Origin: Brevundimonas sp. 357
GTDB lineage: Bacteria; Pseudomonadota; Alphaproteobacteria; Caulobacterales; Caulobacteraceae
NCBI RefSeq assembly: GCF_003938605.1
Contig: NZ_RHWX01000001.1
Coordinates: 62,001 to 126,000, forward strand
Length of the DNA stretch: 64,000 nucleotides
Direction of reading: 5' to 3'
Shown: one piece after another, positions 11,444 to 21,429 of the stretch
Position numbering within the stretch: the stretch's first letter is position 1
How the letters are laid out: each line of letters begins with the position of its first letter
Notes under the pieces: generated by a model
The model's database searches: none
Told to the model about the DNA's origin: nothing
What the model saw: the letters and a program-made list of their open reading frames with translations, nothing else
Translations under genes and position numbers: made by a program

Positions 11444-11878
11444 ATGGAAACGATCCGCATCGAGAACCGCATCGGCGTGCGCGCCCCGGCTGAACGCATC
11501 TGGGACGTGCTGACTGATTTTGCAGGATGGAGACGCTGGAACCCGCACGAGACGGACATCGAAGGCGTCCTCGGCTTCGGTGCGGCGATCCGCCTGACCG
11601 AACGCCTGCCGGACCTGGGGGAGCGTCGGATCGAGGCCCGGCTGGGCGAATGGCAGCCGAACGCCCAGCTGGTGTGGGCCGAGCGGCGCGGCTTCCTGTT
11701 CCGCACCCTGCGCTACTATGAAATCGACGAGTTGGAGCGCGGCAGCTGCATCCTGTCTCACGGGACCATCTTCAGGGGCCTGCGCGCCGAGCTATTCCAT
11801 GACAAGCATCGGGCGCGCATCCGCCCGGCCTATGAAACAATCGGTGAAAATCTGAAGCGGATCGCCGAAGAGGGCTGA
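11444..11878 (+). CDS. SRPBCC-family (START-like) protein
   Basis: This encodes 144 residues. The pattern 'IRIENRIGVRAPAERIWDVLTDFAGWRRWNPHETDIEG' is the typical first strand, helix and WNP turn of polyketide-cyclase/START-like SRPBCC domains, which bind hydrophobic ligands in a deep cavity. A full-length single domain is present and no signal peptide is seen. The start at 11444 has AGGA eight bases upstream. Its 3' end faces the end of tadC. The ligand is unknown. Confidence 0.82.
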   Translation: METIRIENRIGVRAPAERIWDVLTDFAGWRRWNPHETDIEGVLGFGAAIRLTERLPDLGERRIEARLGEWQPNAQLVWAERRGFLFRTLRYYEIDELERGSCILSHGTIFRGLRAELFHDKHRARIRPAYETIGENLKRIAEEG

Positions 11879-11890
11879 CGTCGCCGAACG

Positions 11891-12883
11891 TCAACCGCCC
11901 TTGATCGTATCGGTGATGTTGATGATCGCCGGTCCCAGGATGACGACGAACAGCACCGGCAGGAAGAACAGGATCATCGGTACGGTCAACTGGGCCGGCA
12001 GGGCCGCCGCCTTCTTCTCGGCCGCCGCCAGACGCAGGTCGCGGTTCTCCTTGGCCATGACGCGCAGCGCCGAGCCCAGGGGCGTGCCGTAGGTCTCGGC
12101 CTGGGTCATGGCCGTGGCCACGGCGCGGATGCCCGGATGCTGAGTCCGCTTGGCCATGCCCTCATAGGCCAGTCGGCGTTCGGGCAGATAGCTCAGCTCG
12201 GCCGACAGCAGGGACAGCTCCTCGGCCAGTTCGATGGACTGACCGCCGACCTCCTGGCTGACCTTCTGGATCGCCGCCTCGATGGACATGCCGGACTCCA
12301 CGCAGATCAGCAGCAGGTCCAGCGAGTCGGGGAAGGCCGCCACGATCGACTGGCGTCGCTTGTCGATCAGATTTTTCAGATAGATGTTCGGCGCATAAAA
12401 GCCCACGCCCGCCGCCAGAATGACGATGGAAAACAGGGTGAAGCCCGGCAGGTCCGGCTTGATGACGACGAACAGGTAGAAGGCCGTCAGCGCCATCAGG
12501 ATGAACGGCAGCGAAAAGCGGAAGAAGTAGAAGGTGTTCAGCGGCCCCGGCCCACGGAAACCCGCCTGGATCATGTTCTCGGCGACCTTTGGGTCTTCCA
12601 GCAGCTTCATCAGATTCAGCCGCGCCACGACCCGACTGCGGAAGCTGTCGTCCGTGCGGCGCAGGCCGCCGCCCATCTCGCCCGCGCCGCCGCGCATGGC
12701 CTGACGCGAACGCCGGCGCAGTTCCTCGCGACGCTCGGCCACCGCCTTCATCCGCTTGTCCAGCCGCGCCCCGCCGCCGATGAAGGAGCCCAACATGGTC
12801 AGGACGCTGGCGAAGACGGCGACGCCCACGCCGATGCTCAGCAGGTTCTGCGGGTCTGTGATGAAGCGCATGAAGGCGTTCAT
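11891..12883 (-). CDS. tadC: TadC, inner-membrane platform protein of Tad pilus
   Basis: This encodes 330 residues with a type II secretion system F (T2SSF) domain, including 'FPDSLDLLLICVESGMSIEAAIQKVSQEVGGQSIELAEELSLLSAEL', and hydrophobic helices at the N-terminus (about 12-33), the middle (about 120-165) and the C-terminus. Together with TadB it forms the inner-membrane platform that couples the CpaF ATPase to pilin polymerisation. It is the last gene of the leftward Tad operon, 16 bases after tadB. Confidence 0.95.
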   Translation of the reverse strand: MNAFMRFITDPQNLLSIGVGVAVFASVLTMLGSFIGGGARLDKRMKAVAERREELRRRSRQAMRGGAGEMGGGLRRTDDSFRSRVVARLNLMKLLEDPKVAENMIQAGFRGPGPLNTFYFFRFSLPFILMALTAFYLFVVIKPDLPGFTLFSIVILAAGVGFYAPNIYLKNLIDKRRQSIVAAFPDSLDLLLICVESGMSIEAAIQKVSQEVGGQSIELAEELSLLSAELSYLPERRLAYEGMAKRTQHPGIRAVATAMTQAETYGTPLGSALRVMAKENRDLRLAAAEKKAAALPAQLTVPMILFFLPVLFVVILGPAIINITDTIKGG

Positions 12884-12899
12884 GATCAGGACTTCCCCC

Positions 12900-13883
12900 T
12901 CAGAACTTGAAGTTGATCATGCGCTTCATCACGAAGACGCCGGTGGCCATCCACAATACCGCGCCCAGCAGCATCACATGACCCCGAACATCCGTGAACA
13001 GCAGCATCATGTAGCTGGGGCTCGTCACCGTCACCATGATCATAACCGCCGGCGGCAGGGAGCCGATGATGCCGGCCGACGCCACGGCTTCGGACGACAT
13101 GGCCTTGATCTTTTCGCCCATCATCCGGCGGGCGCGCAGCACTGAGGTCAGATTGCTCAGCGCCTCGGCCAGGTTGCCGCCCGACTTCTGCTGGATGGCG
13201 ATGACGATGGCGAAGAACTTCAGCTCCGGCGTCGGCATGCGCTGATACATCTTGTCCAGCGCGTCGGCGAGCGTCAGCCCCACCCCCATGCCTTCGACCA
13301 GCAGGCGAAATTCCCCGCCCAGCGGCTCGGGGCTTTCACGCGCGATGACCTTGAAGCAGTCGTGGACGGGCAGACCCGTCTTGATGCCGCGCACCAGAAC
13401 GTCCACGGCGTCGGGGAAAGCCAGGGAGAACTTCTTCATCCGCGCCTTGGCCTTCATGTTCACGATCCAGCGCGGCACGCCCAGACCCATGGCCACGCCG
13501 ACGCCCAGCACGATGAAGATGTTGGCGCCCAGAACAAAGGCCAGCAGCGAGCCGCTCAGCCCCATCACCACGCTGATGATGACAAAGGTCCGCATCGACA
13601 GGCTCAGGCCCGCCTGCTTCAGTTTTGCGCTGGTGCTCATCCGCGCCTTGCGCTCGCGCCGGTCGACTTCGCGCAGCTGGACCATGATCTGCTTGCGGCG
13701 CGCTTCGGGCGTATTGGCGGCCGCGGCGCGCTTGGCCGCCGCCACGGCCTCGGTCCGACCGGCCGCCAGGCCCTTGGCGCGCTTGACCGCCTGCCCCGAA
13801 GAGTCGTCGCCGCCGACCAGCACCCAGCCGACGCCGCCGATGGTGATGAAGGCCAGGACCGCCGCGAGGATCGGAAGAAGCAT
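12900..13883 (-). CDS. tadB: TadB, inner-membrane platform protein of Tad pilus
   Basis: This encodes 327 residues with a T2SSF domain ('FPDAVDVLVRGIKTGLPVHDCFKVIARESPEPLGGEFRLLVEGM'), an N-terminal membrane helix (MLLPILAAVLAFITIGGVGWVLV), two central helices and a C-terminal helix ending 'MKRMINFKF'. It is paralogous to TadC and partners with it. An Ala/Arg-rich segment (about 35-80) precedes the domain. It lies between cpaF (5 bases after its stop) and tadC. Confidence 0.95.
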   Translation of the reverse strand: MLLPILAAVLAFITIGGVGWVLVGGDDSSGQAVKRAKGLAAGRTEAVAAAKRAAAANTPEARRKQIMVQLREVDRRERKARMSTSAKLKQAGLSLSMRTFVIISVVMGLSGSLLAFVLGANIFIVLGVGVAMGLGVPRWIVNMKAKARMKKFSLAFPDAVDVLVRGIKTGLPVHDCFKVIARESPEPLGGEFRLLVEGMGVGLTLADALDKMYQRMPTPELKFFAIVIAIQQKSGGNLAEALSNLTSVLRARRMMGEKIKAMSSEAVASAGIIGSLPPAVMIMVTVTSPSYMMLLFTDVRGHVMLLGAVLWMATGVFVMKRMINFKF

Positions 13884-13888
13884 CGGCC

Positions 13889-15472
<1,584 letters not shown>

Positions 15473-16990
15473 CTAGCCGCGCTTCTTGCTGAACAGGCCG
15501 GCGAACAGGGACGATCCCCCGGCCGAACCCTTGGCGGCGCGCGCCTGTCCGGCGGTCGTGGGCAGTTCACGATGGGACACGATCTGGGCCAGAGTCTCGA
15601 ACGCCTCGGCCGCCTTGGTTCTGGCCGCCGAGTCCACGATCATCTGGCCGTTGTTGGCGGCCGCGCCGAAGACCTTGGCGTCGAAGGGAATGACCAGGCT
15701 GGGGTGAACGCCCAGCGCGGCGCCGAAGTCCTTGACCGGGATCTCGGGACGTCCGGGAACGCCGACCTGGTTCAGCACCAGACGCGGCGGCGCGTCGTTC
15801 GGTCGCCCCTGCCTGATCAGATCGATCATGTTCTTGGCGTTGCGCAGGGAGGCCAGATCCGGCGTCGCCACCACCACCACCTCGTCCGCCGAAATCAGCG
15901 CCCGACGCATCCAGCCCGACCACAGGTGCGGCAGGTCCAGCACGACAAAGGGCGCCGTGGAACGGATGCGGCTCGTAACCTCCTCGAAGACTTCGGGCCC
16001 GAAATCCCAATCGGCGTCCAGGGTCGCGGGCGCCGCAAACAGGCTCAGCTTGTCGGTGCAGCGAACCGTCATCCGGTCCAGCAGGGTCGCGTCCAGGCGC
16101 TCGGGCTGCTTCAGGGCGTCAGCGACGCCGCCCAGCGGATCCTGGTTGAAATCCAGCCCCGCCGTGCCGAACGGCAGGTCATAATCGACGATGACGGTGT
16201 TGACGCCGATCCGCTCGCTCATGGCGTAGGCGGTGTTGTGCGCCACGGCCGAGGCCCCCGCCCCGCCGCGCGCGCCGACGAAGGCGATGGTGCGCCCGAC
16301 GAAGGGCTGGGCCGGATCGGCGAACAGGCCGCCGATAGCCGCGATGAGCTGCAGCGGTTGAATCGGAGCGACCAGGTACTCGCTGACCCCGCGCCGCATC
16401 AGTTCGCGATACAGCAGGATGTCGTTGGCCGCGCCGATAATCACCACCTTGGTGCCCGCGTCGCAAACCTGGGCCAGGGCGTCGATCTCGGCCAGAAGGC
16501 TCTGCGCGTCCTTCAGGCTTTCGACGATGACCAGGGGCGGTGTCGGTTCGCCCTGATAGGCCTCGATGGCCGCCTGAACGCCGCCGAGACGGATCTGGGT
16601 GGCCGCCCGCGCCATGCGGCGATCCTGGCCAGCGCGTTCAGCGGCGGCGGCCGTGTCCTGGCGCTCGGCGAAGACATGGACCCCGATACGCGGAATGGAG
16701 ACCTCGACCGTCGCGCCGATCGGGCTAAGGCCGGACGACGTCGCCAGGGGCGCGGGCGCGGCGTCCACGACGGGCGACGCGGCGGGTTCAACCGGCGCCG
16801 GCTCGATCTCGGGCCGGACCGCCTCAGCCGCCATCGGGGCCGCAGTGTTCATGGAAACCGCAGATCCCGCCCCCGGAGACGCAGCAGCGCCGCCCCGGTC
16901 GTTGCGAAGGTCCAGAAACTCGTCGTCCAGATCAAAACCATCCAGGGCGTCGAACACGCTCGGCGCTTGGGGCTTGGCCAGGTTGCTCAT
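15473..16990 (-). CDS. cpaE: CpaE/TadZ, ParA-like localisation factor of Tad pilus
   Basis: This encodes 505 residues: a low-complexity N-terminal region, a receiver-like domain (about 135-250, 'IVESLKDAQSLLAEIDAL'), then a MinD/ParA-type ATPase domain starting 'IAFVGARGGAGASAVAHN'. The deviant Walker A motif lacks both usual lysines (RGGAGAS in place of KGGxGKS), as is typical of TadZ/CpaE, so ATP hydrolysis may be weak. The family positions the pilus machine at the cell pole. It starts inside the cpaD stop (ATGA overlap) and directly abuts cpaF, indicating translational coupling. Confidence 0.95.
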   Translation of the reverse strand: MSNLAKPQAPSVFDALDGFDLDDEFLDLRNDRGGAAASPGAGSAVSMNTAAPMAAEAVRPEIEPAPVEPAASPVVDAAPAPLATSSGLSPIGATVEVSIPRIGVHVFAERQDTAAAAERAGQDRRMARAATQIRLGGVQAAIEAYQGEPTPPLVIVESLKDAQSLLAEIDALAQVCDAGTKVVIIGAANDILLYRELMRRGVSEYLVAPIQPLQLIAAIGGLFADPAQPFVGRTIAFVGARGGAGASAVAHNTAYAMSERIGVNTVIVDYDLPFGTAGLDFNQDPLGGVADALKQPERLDATLLDRMTVRCTDKLSLFAAPATLDADWDFGPEVFEEVTSRIRSTAPFVVLDLPHLWSGWMRRALISADEVVVVATPDLASLRNAKNMIDLIRQGRPNDAPPRLVLNQVGVPGRPEIPVKDFGAALGVHPSLVIPFDAKVFGAAANNGQMIVDSAARTKAAEAFETLAQIVSHRELPTTAGQARAAKGSAGGSSLFAGLFSKKRG

Positions 16991-17676
16991 TGAATGGCCT
17001 GTGAGATGCGCATCTGCGACAGCAAAGGCTCTCGCGTCGCTGAGGTGGCGGAGCCCTTGCGATAGGCGTCGAACACGACAGAGCGCCGCCCGGCTTCGGA
17101 CGGCGTCATGCCGCGCGGCGCGACAATGTCGCGCGGGTCGGCGATCTGGGCGGCCAGGTTAGCGGTGACGGCGCAGCCGAAGTTCGAAGCGGACTGGTTG
17201 TCGCCGCTGCGGCCCAGATTGCCCCACTGCGTCCCGCACTGCGGAACCACGGCGCGGACCGTCTCGAAGCCGACCAGCACCGGCGCACGCGGGTCCGGCG
17301 CGGCGTAGGCCGCGACCTTGATACGGTTCTCGGGCACGCCCGCCTGGTGCAGGGCCGCCTTGACGCCCCAGGCCGCTTCGCTCGCCACCGGGTCGCCGCC
17401 CGACGGCGCCTCGATCACCAGCACAGGCGCGCCCTCCATAGCGAAGCGGTTGACCAGATCGCCCAGCGCCGCGCGCTGATTGCCGGACAGGCCCGTCTCG
17501 TGAACCGCCAGGGCGATACGCTCCAGCCCCGGCTCGACCTGGAGCGAGAAGCGCGATGTCGGCGTCAGGGGCGGCTCGCCGCCCAGACTCGCCGGGCCGC
17601 CGACGCAGGCCGACAGCGCCAGCCCGCCCAGGGCCAGGGCGATCAGGGGAAGAAAACGCGAGGCAGGTCGGGTCAT
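16987..17676 (-). CDS. cpaD: CpaD, Tad pilus lipoprotein
   Basis: This encodes 229 residues with a signal peptide and lipobox (ALGGLALSAC), so it is predicted to be an outer-membrane-facing lipoprotein. The CpaD family pattern includes 'FGCAVTANLAAQIADPRDIVAPRGM' near residue 180. CpaD is a pilotin-like partner of the secretin CpaC. The start at 17676 (MTRPASRF) is chosen because it gives a proper signal peptide; the frame remains open upstream. It lies 5 bases after the cpaC stop and overlaps the cpaE start. Confidence 0.93.
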   Translation of the reverse strand: MTRPASRFLPLIALALGGLALSACVGGPASLGGEPPLTPTSRFSLQVEPGLERIALAVHETGLSGNQRAALGDLVNRFAMEGAPVLVIEAPSGGDPVASEAAWGVKAALHQAGVPENRIKVAAYAAPDPRAPVLVGFETVRAVVPQCGTQWGNLGRSGDNQSASNFGCAVTANLAAQIADPRDIVAPRGMTPSEAGRRSVVFDAYRKGSATSATREPLLSQMRISQAIQ

Positions 17677-17681
17677 GGCGT

Positions 17682-19250
17682 TCACTCGATCACATAGCCG
17701 ACGGGTCCACGCCATCCGGCGCCCGCCTGGGCGGTCGGCGCAGGCGAGCCGTAGACCTGGTTCAACTGGCCGAAGAAGATGGTCTGGGCGTCATGGGCGA
17801 TGCGCAGGCCATCGGCCGGCGTCTGCATCCGGCCCGGCGCCGTCGGCGTGACGATGTAGGGTTCGACGATGACCACCAGCTCGGTCTCGCCCATCAGATA
17901 GTCACGCGATCGGAACAACTGGCCCAGCACCGGGATGTTGGTCATGCCCGGCAAGGAATCCACCGCCTGACGCGTGCTTTCCTGCAACAGGCCTGCGATC
18001 ATCATCGATCCGCCCGAGGGCAGCTCGACGGTGTTTTCACTGCGCCGCACGGACAGGCCGGGCAGGGTGACGGAAGAGGGCGTGCCGGCGCCGATGGTCA
18101 GGCCGCCGCTGGGCGTCAACTCAGACACCTCCACCTTGACCTGGAGACTGATACGTCCGCCGGAAAGCACCACCGGCCGGAAGCCCAGCGCCACGCCGTA
18201 GGGTTTGTACTGAACCACGATCTGACCATCGCGATCACGACCCGTGGGAACCGGAAACTCGCCGCCGGCCAGGAAACTGGCGGCCTCGCCGTTAACCGAG
18301 GTCAGATTGGGCTCGGCCAGGGTGCGGACCAGGCCGACCCGCTCGAACGCCTTCAGGGTCGCCGAACCCTTGTTCAGGCCGTCCGAGCCGGGCCCCGTAC
18401 CCGGCTGGGCCGTCTCCCAGTTCACGGGATCACCCGGGCCGCCATCGACGATGACCGGACACATGGCGCCGTCCGGCCAGCCCGGCCCGATGCACGGCGC
18501 CTCCATCTGGAAGTTCTTGGTGGTGTCGCGGGCGATGCCCCCGGCGATCCCGCCCAGAAGAGAGCCGTTGACGCCCCAGGTCGCGTTGTTGCCCAGCAGC
18601 CACTGGGTGTCGCCGACACGACCGATCACGGCCTGGGTGTCAAAGCCCAGTTGCTTGATGACGTTGCGCTGCACCTCGACCACGCGGACCTTCAGCGTCA
18701 CCTGGTCCGAACCGGCGACCGTGATCATGTTCATGACCTTCTCGGGCGCGGTGACGAAGGCGCGCGCCACCTGGGCGGCGCGGTCGGCGTCGGCGGGGCT
18801 GGCGGCCACCCCGGTCAGGATGATGCTGTCGTTGACCGCCTCGGCCTGCAGGTTAGAGCCCGGCGCGACGCGGTTCAGCGTATCCTGAAGGGCGCTGACG
18901 CCCGCATCCACCCGTACCCGCAAGGCCAGGATGGCGCGCCCCGAAGCGTCCAGGAAGACCGCGTCCGTCTCGCCGCCCTCCAGGCCGATCATGGTGATGC
19001 GGCGCGGCGTGTGCAGCATGGCCTCGGCCACGCGCGGATTGGAGATGATGATGTCCCTTGCGTCGGAGGGCAGATCGACGGCGAAGGAGGTGCCGCGCGG
19101 CAGGTTGACCAATTGCGGGGCCGAGCCCGCCGTAACCGCGGCGCGCGTCGTCTGGGCGTCGGCCTGATCCATGGGCGCGCTCGCCCCGCTCAGGGCGAGT
19201 ACGGCGACGCAGGCGGCGGCGGCGAAACGGTTCATGCTGGAGATCCTCAT
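17682..19250 (-). CDS. cpaC: CpaC/RcpA, outer-membrane secretin of Tad pilus
   Basis: This encodes 522 residues: a signal peptide (MNRFAAAACVAVLALSGASA), an N-terminal pilus-formation domain ('VNLPRGTSFAVDLPSDARDIIISNPRVAEAML'), a BON-like domain near 115-180, and the secretin C-domain ending with 'VPVLGQLFRSRDYLMGETELVVIVEPYIV'. It forms the outer-membrane channel for the Flp pilus. Its start at 19250 overlaps the cpaB stop (ATGA), which favours this start over the Met at 19235. A Pro/Gly-rich segment of about 40 residues interrupts the region around 230-270. Confidence 0.95.
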   Translation of the reverse strand: MRISSMNRFAAAACVAVLALSGASAPMDQADAQTTRAAVTAGSAPQLVNLPRGTSFAVDLPSDARDIIISNPRVAEAMLHTPRRITMIGLEGGETDAVFLDASGRAILALRVRVDAGVSALQDTLNRVAPGSNLQAEAVNDSIILTGVAASPADADRAAQVARAFVTAPEKVMNMITVAGSDQVTLKVRVVEVQRNVIKQLGFDTQAVIGRVGDTQWLLGNNATWGVNGSLLGGIAGGIARDTTKNFQMEAPCIGPGWPDGAMCPVIVDGGPGDPVNWETAQPGTGPGSDGLNKGSATLKAFERVGLVRTLAEPNLTSVNGEAASFLAGGEFPVPTGRDRDGQIVVQYKPYGVALGFRPVVLSGGRISLQVKVEVSELTPSGGLTIGAGTPSSVTLPGLSVRRSENTVELPSGGSMMIAGLLQESTRQAVDSLPGMTNIPVLGQLFRSRDYLMGETELVVIVEPYIVTPTAPGRMQTPADGLRIAHDAQTIFFGQLNQVYGSPAPTAQAGAGWRGPVGYVIE

Positions 19251-20206
19251 GGCGTCGCCACGTCCTGGGGCGCGCCGCCGCCGCGATAGACCTTCACCAC
19301 CGAGCCCTGTCGTTCGCCTCCGCGTCGCACGGCGCCGGGGACATGACCCGAAGGCCCCGCCGTATCGGCGTAGGAGCGCAGCACCAAGGACAGATCTCCC
19401 TCGGACCGCGCCAGCGCCAGTAACTCGGCGTCGCGCTCGCTGACCGCCAGGGTGGCGGTAGCGCCGACCACGGCCTGCTCGTCTTCGGCGGCGCGGGTGC
19501 TCTGGTCGATGGCCAGAACCTTCATGTTGCGCATGATGGTCGCCGTGGTGAAGCGCGGCCCGGCGCCGCTGTCGTTGTTCTTGATTTCGCGCGTCATCAG
19601 CACGTCCACCCGGTCGCCGGGCAGGATGAAGCCGCCGGCGGCGGTCTCGACGGTGACGCGAATGGCCATGGCGCGCGTGCCCGGCTCCAGATAGGCGGCC
19701 ATGTAACCGCTGTCCCCGGCGCGGACGATCTTGCGCGCCACGATGGGTTCTCCGGCCAGGATGGGTTCGCGCACCACGGCGCCGATGTAGTCGGCCTTGG
19801 CGCCGGGACCGTTCAGTTCGGCGGCGGCCTTCATGGCCCGATCAACCGCCTGGGCGCGGGCCTCCTCGCGGGTCGGCTTGTCCTTGGCCTTGCCATCGAC
19901 CGCCGCGTTCTCTGCGGCGGCGCCTTCAGGCTTGGCCGGAAGCGGGGTCGAGCCGTCGGTGATGAATAGGGGATTCAGCTCCTCGACCGGCCAGTCCTTC
20001 CAGCTCAGGTCGGCGTCGGCCAGGCGGCGCCCCGGCTCCAGATCGCGCGCGGCGACCAGCACCTTGGCCATAGGCCGCGCCTCGACGGCGGCCGATACGG
20101 ACGCGGCCGGTTCGCGGCCGGGCGACCCCATGGCGCGCACCACCAGCGCCAGGCCGACGGCGGCCAGGGCGGCGATGCAGATGACGGCGATTTTGGCGGG
20201 CTTCAT
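19247..20206 (-). CDS. cpaB: CpaB/RcpC, periplasmic Tad pilus assembly protein
   Basis: This encodes 319 residues: an N-terminal membrane helix (IAVICIAALAAVGLALVV), then a SAF domain ('AKVLVAARDLEPGRRLADADLSWKDWP' and 'GDRVDVLMTREIKN'), as in CpaB/RcpC. An unusual charged insert (about 85-120, AENAAVDGKAKDKPTREE) lies between the two halves. CpaB is thought to link the secretin to the periplasm. It heads the tightly coupled block cpaB-C-D-E-F-tadB-tadC and has its own 110-bp upstream gap with two GTTAAC sites. Confidence 0.94.
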   Translation of the reverse strand: MKPAKIAVICIAALAAVGLALVVRAMGSPGREPAASVSAAVEARPMAKVLVAARDLEPGRRLADADLSWKDWPVEELNPLFITDGSTPLPAKPEGAAAENAAVDGKAKDKPTREEARAQAVDRAMKAAAELNGPGAKADYIGAVVREPILAGEPIVARKIVRAGDSGYMAAYLEPGTRAMAIRVTVETAAGGFILPGDRVDVLMTREIKNNDSGAGPRFTTATIMRNMKVLAIDQSTRAAEDEQAVVGATATLAVSERDAELLALARSEGDLSLVLRSYADTAGPSGHVPGAVRRGGERQGSVVKVYRGGGAPQDVATP

Positions 20207-20251
20207 CGACGGTCTCCGGCAGACGCGGATCCGCGCGGATCGCCCCCTGCC

Positions 20252-20280
20252 GTTAACAATGATGAGGGATCGAGGTTAAC
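20252..20280 (-). promoter_or_regulatory. Paired GTTAAC half-sites upstream of cpaB (possible CtrA-type site)
   Basis: GTTAAC occurs at 20252-20257 and again at 20275-20280, in the 110-bp gap between cpaA and cpaB. TTAAC is the core half-site of CtrA binding in Caulobacterales, but the spacing here is 17 bases rather than the classical seven, so this is at most a non-canonical pair. Confidence 0.3.
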
Positions 20281-20316
20281 ACGTCCCTAAGCGGGACAGC
20301 CCTTGGGGAACATCGA

Positions 20317-20829
20317 TCATCCGGCGATGAAGGCCGCCATCACGGGACTGGCCGGATAGGCCAGAAGCGCGCCGATGGCGATGGCGACTCCATAAGGGAT
20401 GTCTCCCTTGGGCTGCATCAGCCGCATCATCCAGCCCGGCCCGGTCTGGGCCAGAATGGGCAGACGGCTGCGCGCCGTCAGCAACAGCATGCAGAACGCC
20501 CCGCCCGCCAGGCCCGTGTAGAGCAGAAAGTGCAACGTGCCCGACAGGCCCATCCACAGCGTGGCCGCAGCCAACAGCTTGGCGTCGCCGCCGCCGATCC
20601 AGTTCAGGGCGAACATGCCCGCGCCGATGAACAGGCCCGCCACAGCCATCCCGGCCGAAACCCCGACCACGCTCAACGGCAATCCCAACGCCAGCGCTGT
20701 CGGGAAGAAGCCGACAACCAAGGCGATCGAGATCCAGTTCGGAATCTTCATCGTCGTCAGATCGTACAGGGCCGCGACGACGGCGAGAACCGGAAGAATG
20801 GCGAGGAGAAGAAGCGAAAGCTGGTCCAT
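20317..20829 (-). CDS. cpaA: CpaA/TadV, prepilin peptidase (A24 family)
   Basis: This encodes 170 residues with about five membrane helices. The two catalytic aspartates of aspartyl prepilin peptidases are visible: the first in 'LYDLTTMKIPNW' near residue 23, the second in the GxGD-type motif 'IGGGDAKLLAA' near 78-82. It removes the leader of Flp pilin and of the TadE-like pseudopilins. It is a minimal peptidase without an N-methylation domain, as in other Tad loci. It lies downstream of pilA but is separated from it by a strong terminator, so read-through or a separate promoter is needed. Confidence 0.93.
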   Translation of the reverse strand: MDQLSLLLLAILPVLAVVAALYDLTTMKIPNWISIALVVGFFPTALALGLPLSVVGVSAGMAVAGLFIGAGMFALNWIGGGDAKLLAAATLWMGLSGTLHFLLYTGLAGGAFCMLLLTARSRLPILAQTGPGWMMRLMQPKGDIPYGVAIAIGALLAYPASPVMAAFIAG

Positions 20830-20902
20830 GCCGTCAGCCTGACCTCAAGTCTTTAAGACTCAGTTTCCTGGTGAAGTTCTGCAAGATGACTCTCGGTCAA
20901 AG

Positions 20903-20932
20903 GAAAACGGCCGGAGCTTTCGCTCCGGCCGT
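20903..20932 (-). terminator. Strong terminator after the Flp pilin gene
   Basis: On the minus strand, ACGGCCGGAGC and GCTCCGGCCGT form a perfect 11-bp stem with loop GAAA, followed by TTTCCTTT. It sits about 25 bases past the pilA stop and about 75 bases before cpaA, so most pilin transcripts should end here. This fits the far higher demand for the pilin. Confidence 0.92.
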
Positions 20933-20956
20933 CGCAACCAAAACCTGGATAAGGTC

Positions 20957-21145
20957 TTAGCCTTCCTTAGCAGGAGCAGCCTTGTCCAGCTCGGTGTTCA
21001 CGCCGTCGAACATGCCTTTGACCTTCGGGCCAATGGCGACAAGCGCGCCGATGATGACCACCGAGATCAGGGCGGCGATCAGGCCGTATTCAATGGCCGT
21101 GGCGCCCGATTCGTCTTTGGCGAAGCGATTGATGAAGTTACGCAT
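20957..21145 (-). CDS. pilA: Flp/Fap-type major pilin
   Basis: This is a 62-residue prepilin. The short positive leader (MRNFINRFAKDESG) ends at Gly14, the predicted cut site for CpaA; the mature protein begins ATAIEYGLI with the conserved Glu at +5 and a 22-residue hydrophobic helix (LIAALISVVIIGALVAI). It is the structural subunit of the Tad (Flp) pilus used for surface attachment. AAGGGAAG precedes the start by about eight bases. The gene forms its own transcription unit, closed by the terminator downstream, with a near-consensus CtrA box about 108 bases upstream. Confidence 0.95.
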   Translation of the reverse strand: MRNFINRFAKDESGATAIEYGLIAALISVVIIGALVAIGPKVKGMFDGVNTELDKAAPAKEG

Positions 21146-21252
21146 GAGATGTCTTCCCTTTAGTTATAAGCGAGCAACAGTTCCACCATTCAGGGTCACC
21201 GGATTTGCCCGCTTGACCCCCGTTTGCATGACGACAATGCCGCCGCGTGGAT

Positions 21253-21267
21253 TAAGGACGAGTAAAA
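21253..21267 (-). promoter_or_regulatory. Near-consensus CtrA box upstream of pilA
   Basis: On the minus strand this reads TTTA-CTCGTCC-TTAA, seven of eight matches to the Caulobacter CtrA box TTAA-N7-TTAA. It lies 108 bases before the pilin start codon in the divergent gap between pilA and the rightward pilus-domain gene. Control of pilA by CtrA is established in Caulobacter; its use here is inferred. Confidence 0.45.
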
Positions 21268-21429
21268 TCTACCAGCCTCCCGCATGAATATGATGGTTAC
21301 TTTGATGTTTACTATAAAAGCCCCTGCCGACCGACATTCTCTGGAATTTCAGGAAATCTTGACCTTTGGGTCGCACCTTTCGTGCGCGGCGTCGCGCGCG
21401 CCGGTTCCTTTAACTCCGGAGGCCCCGAC

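Noticed and set aside
21170..21215. Sigma-54 promoter before pilA (TGGAACTGTTGCT on the minus strand)
   Set aside because: The GG and GC elements are seven bases apart instead of ten.
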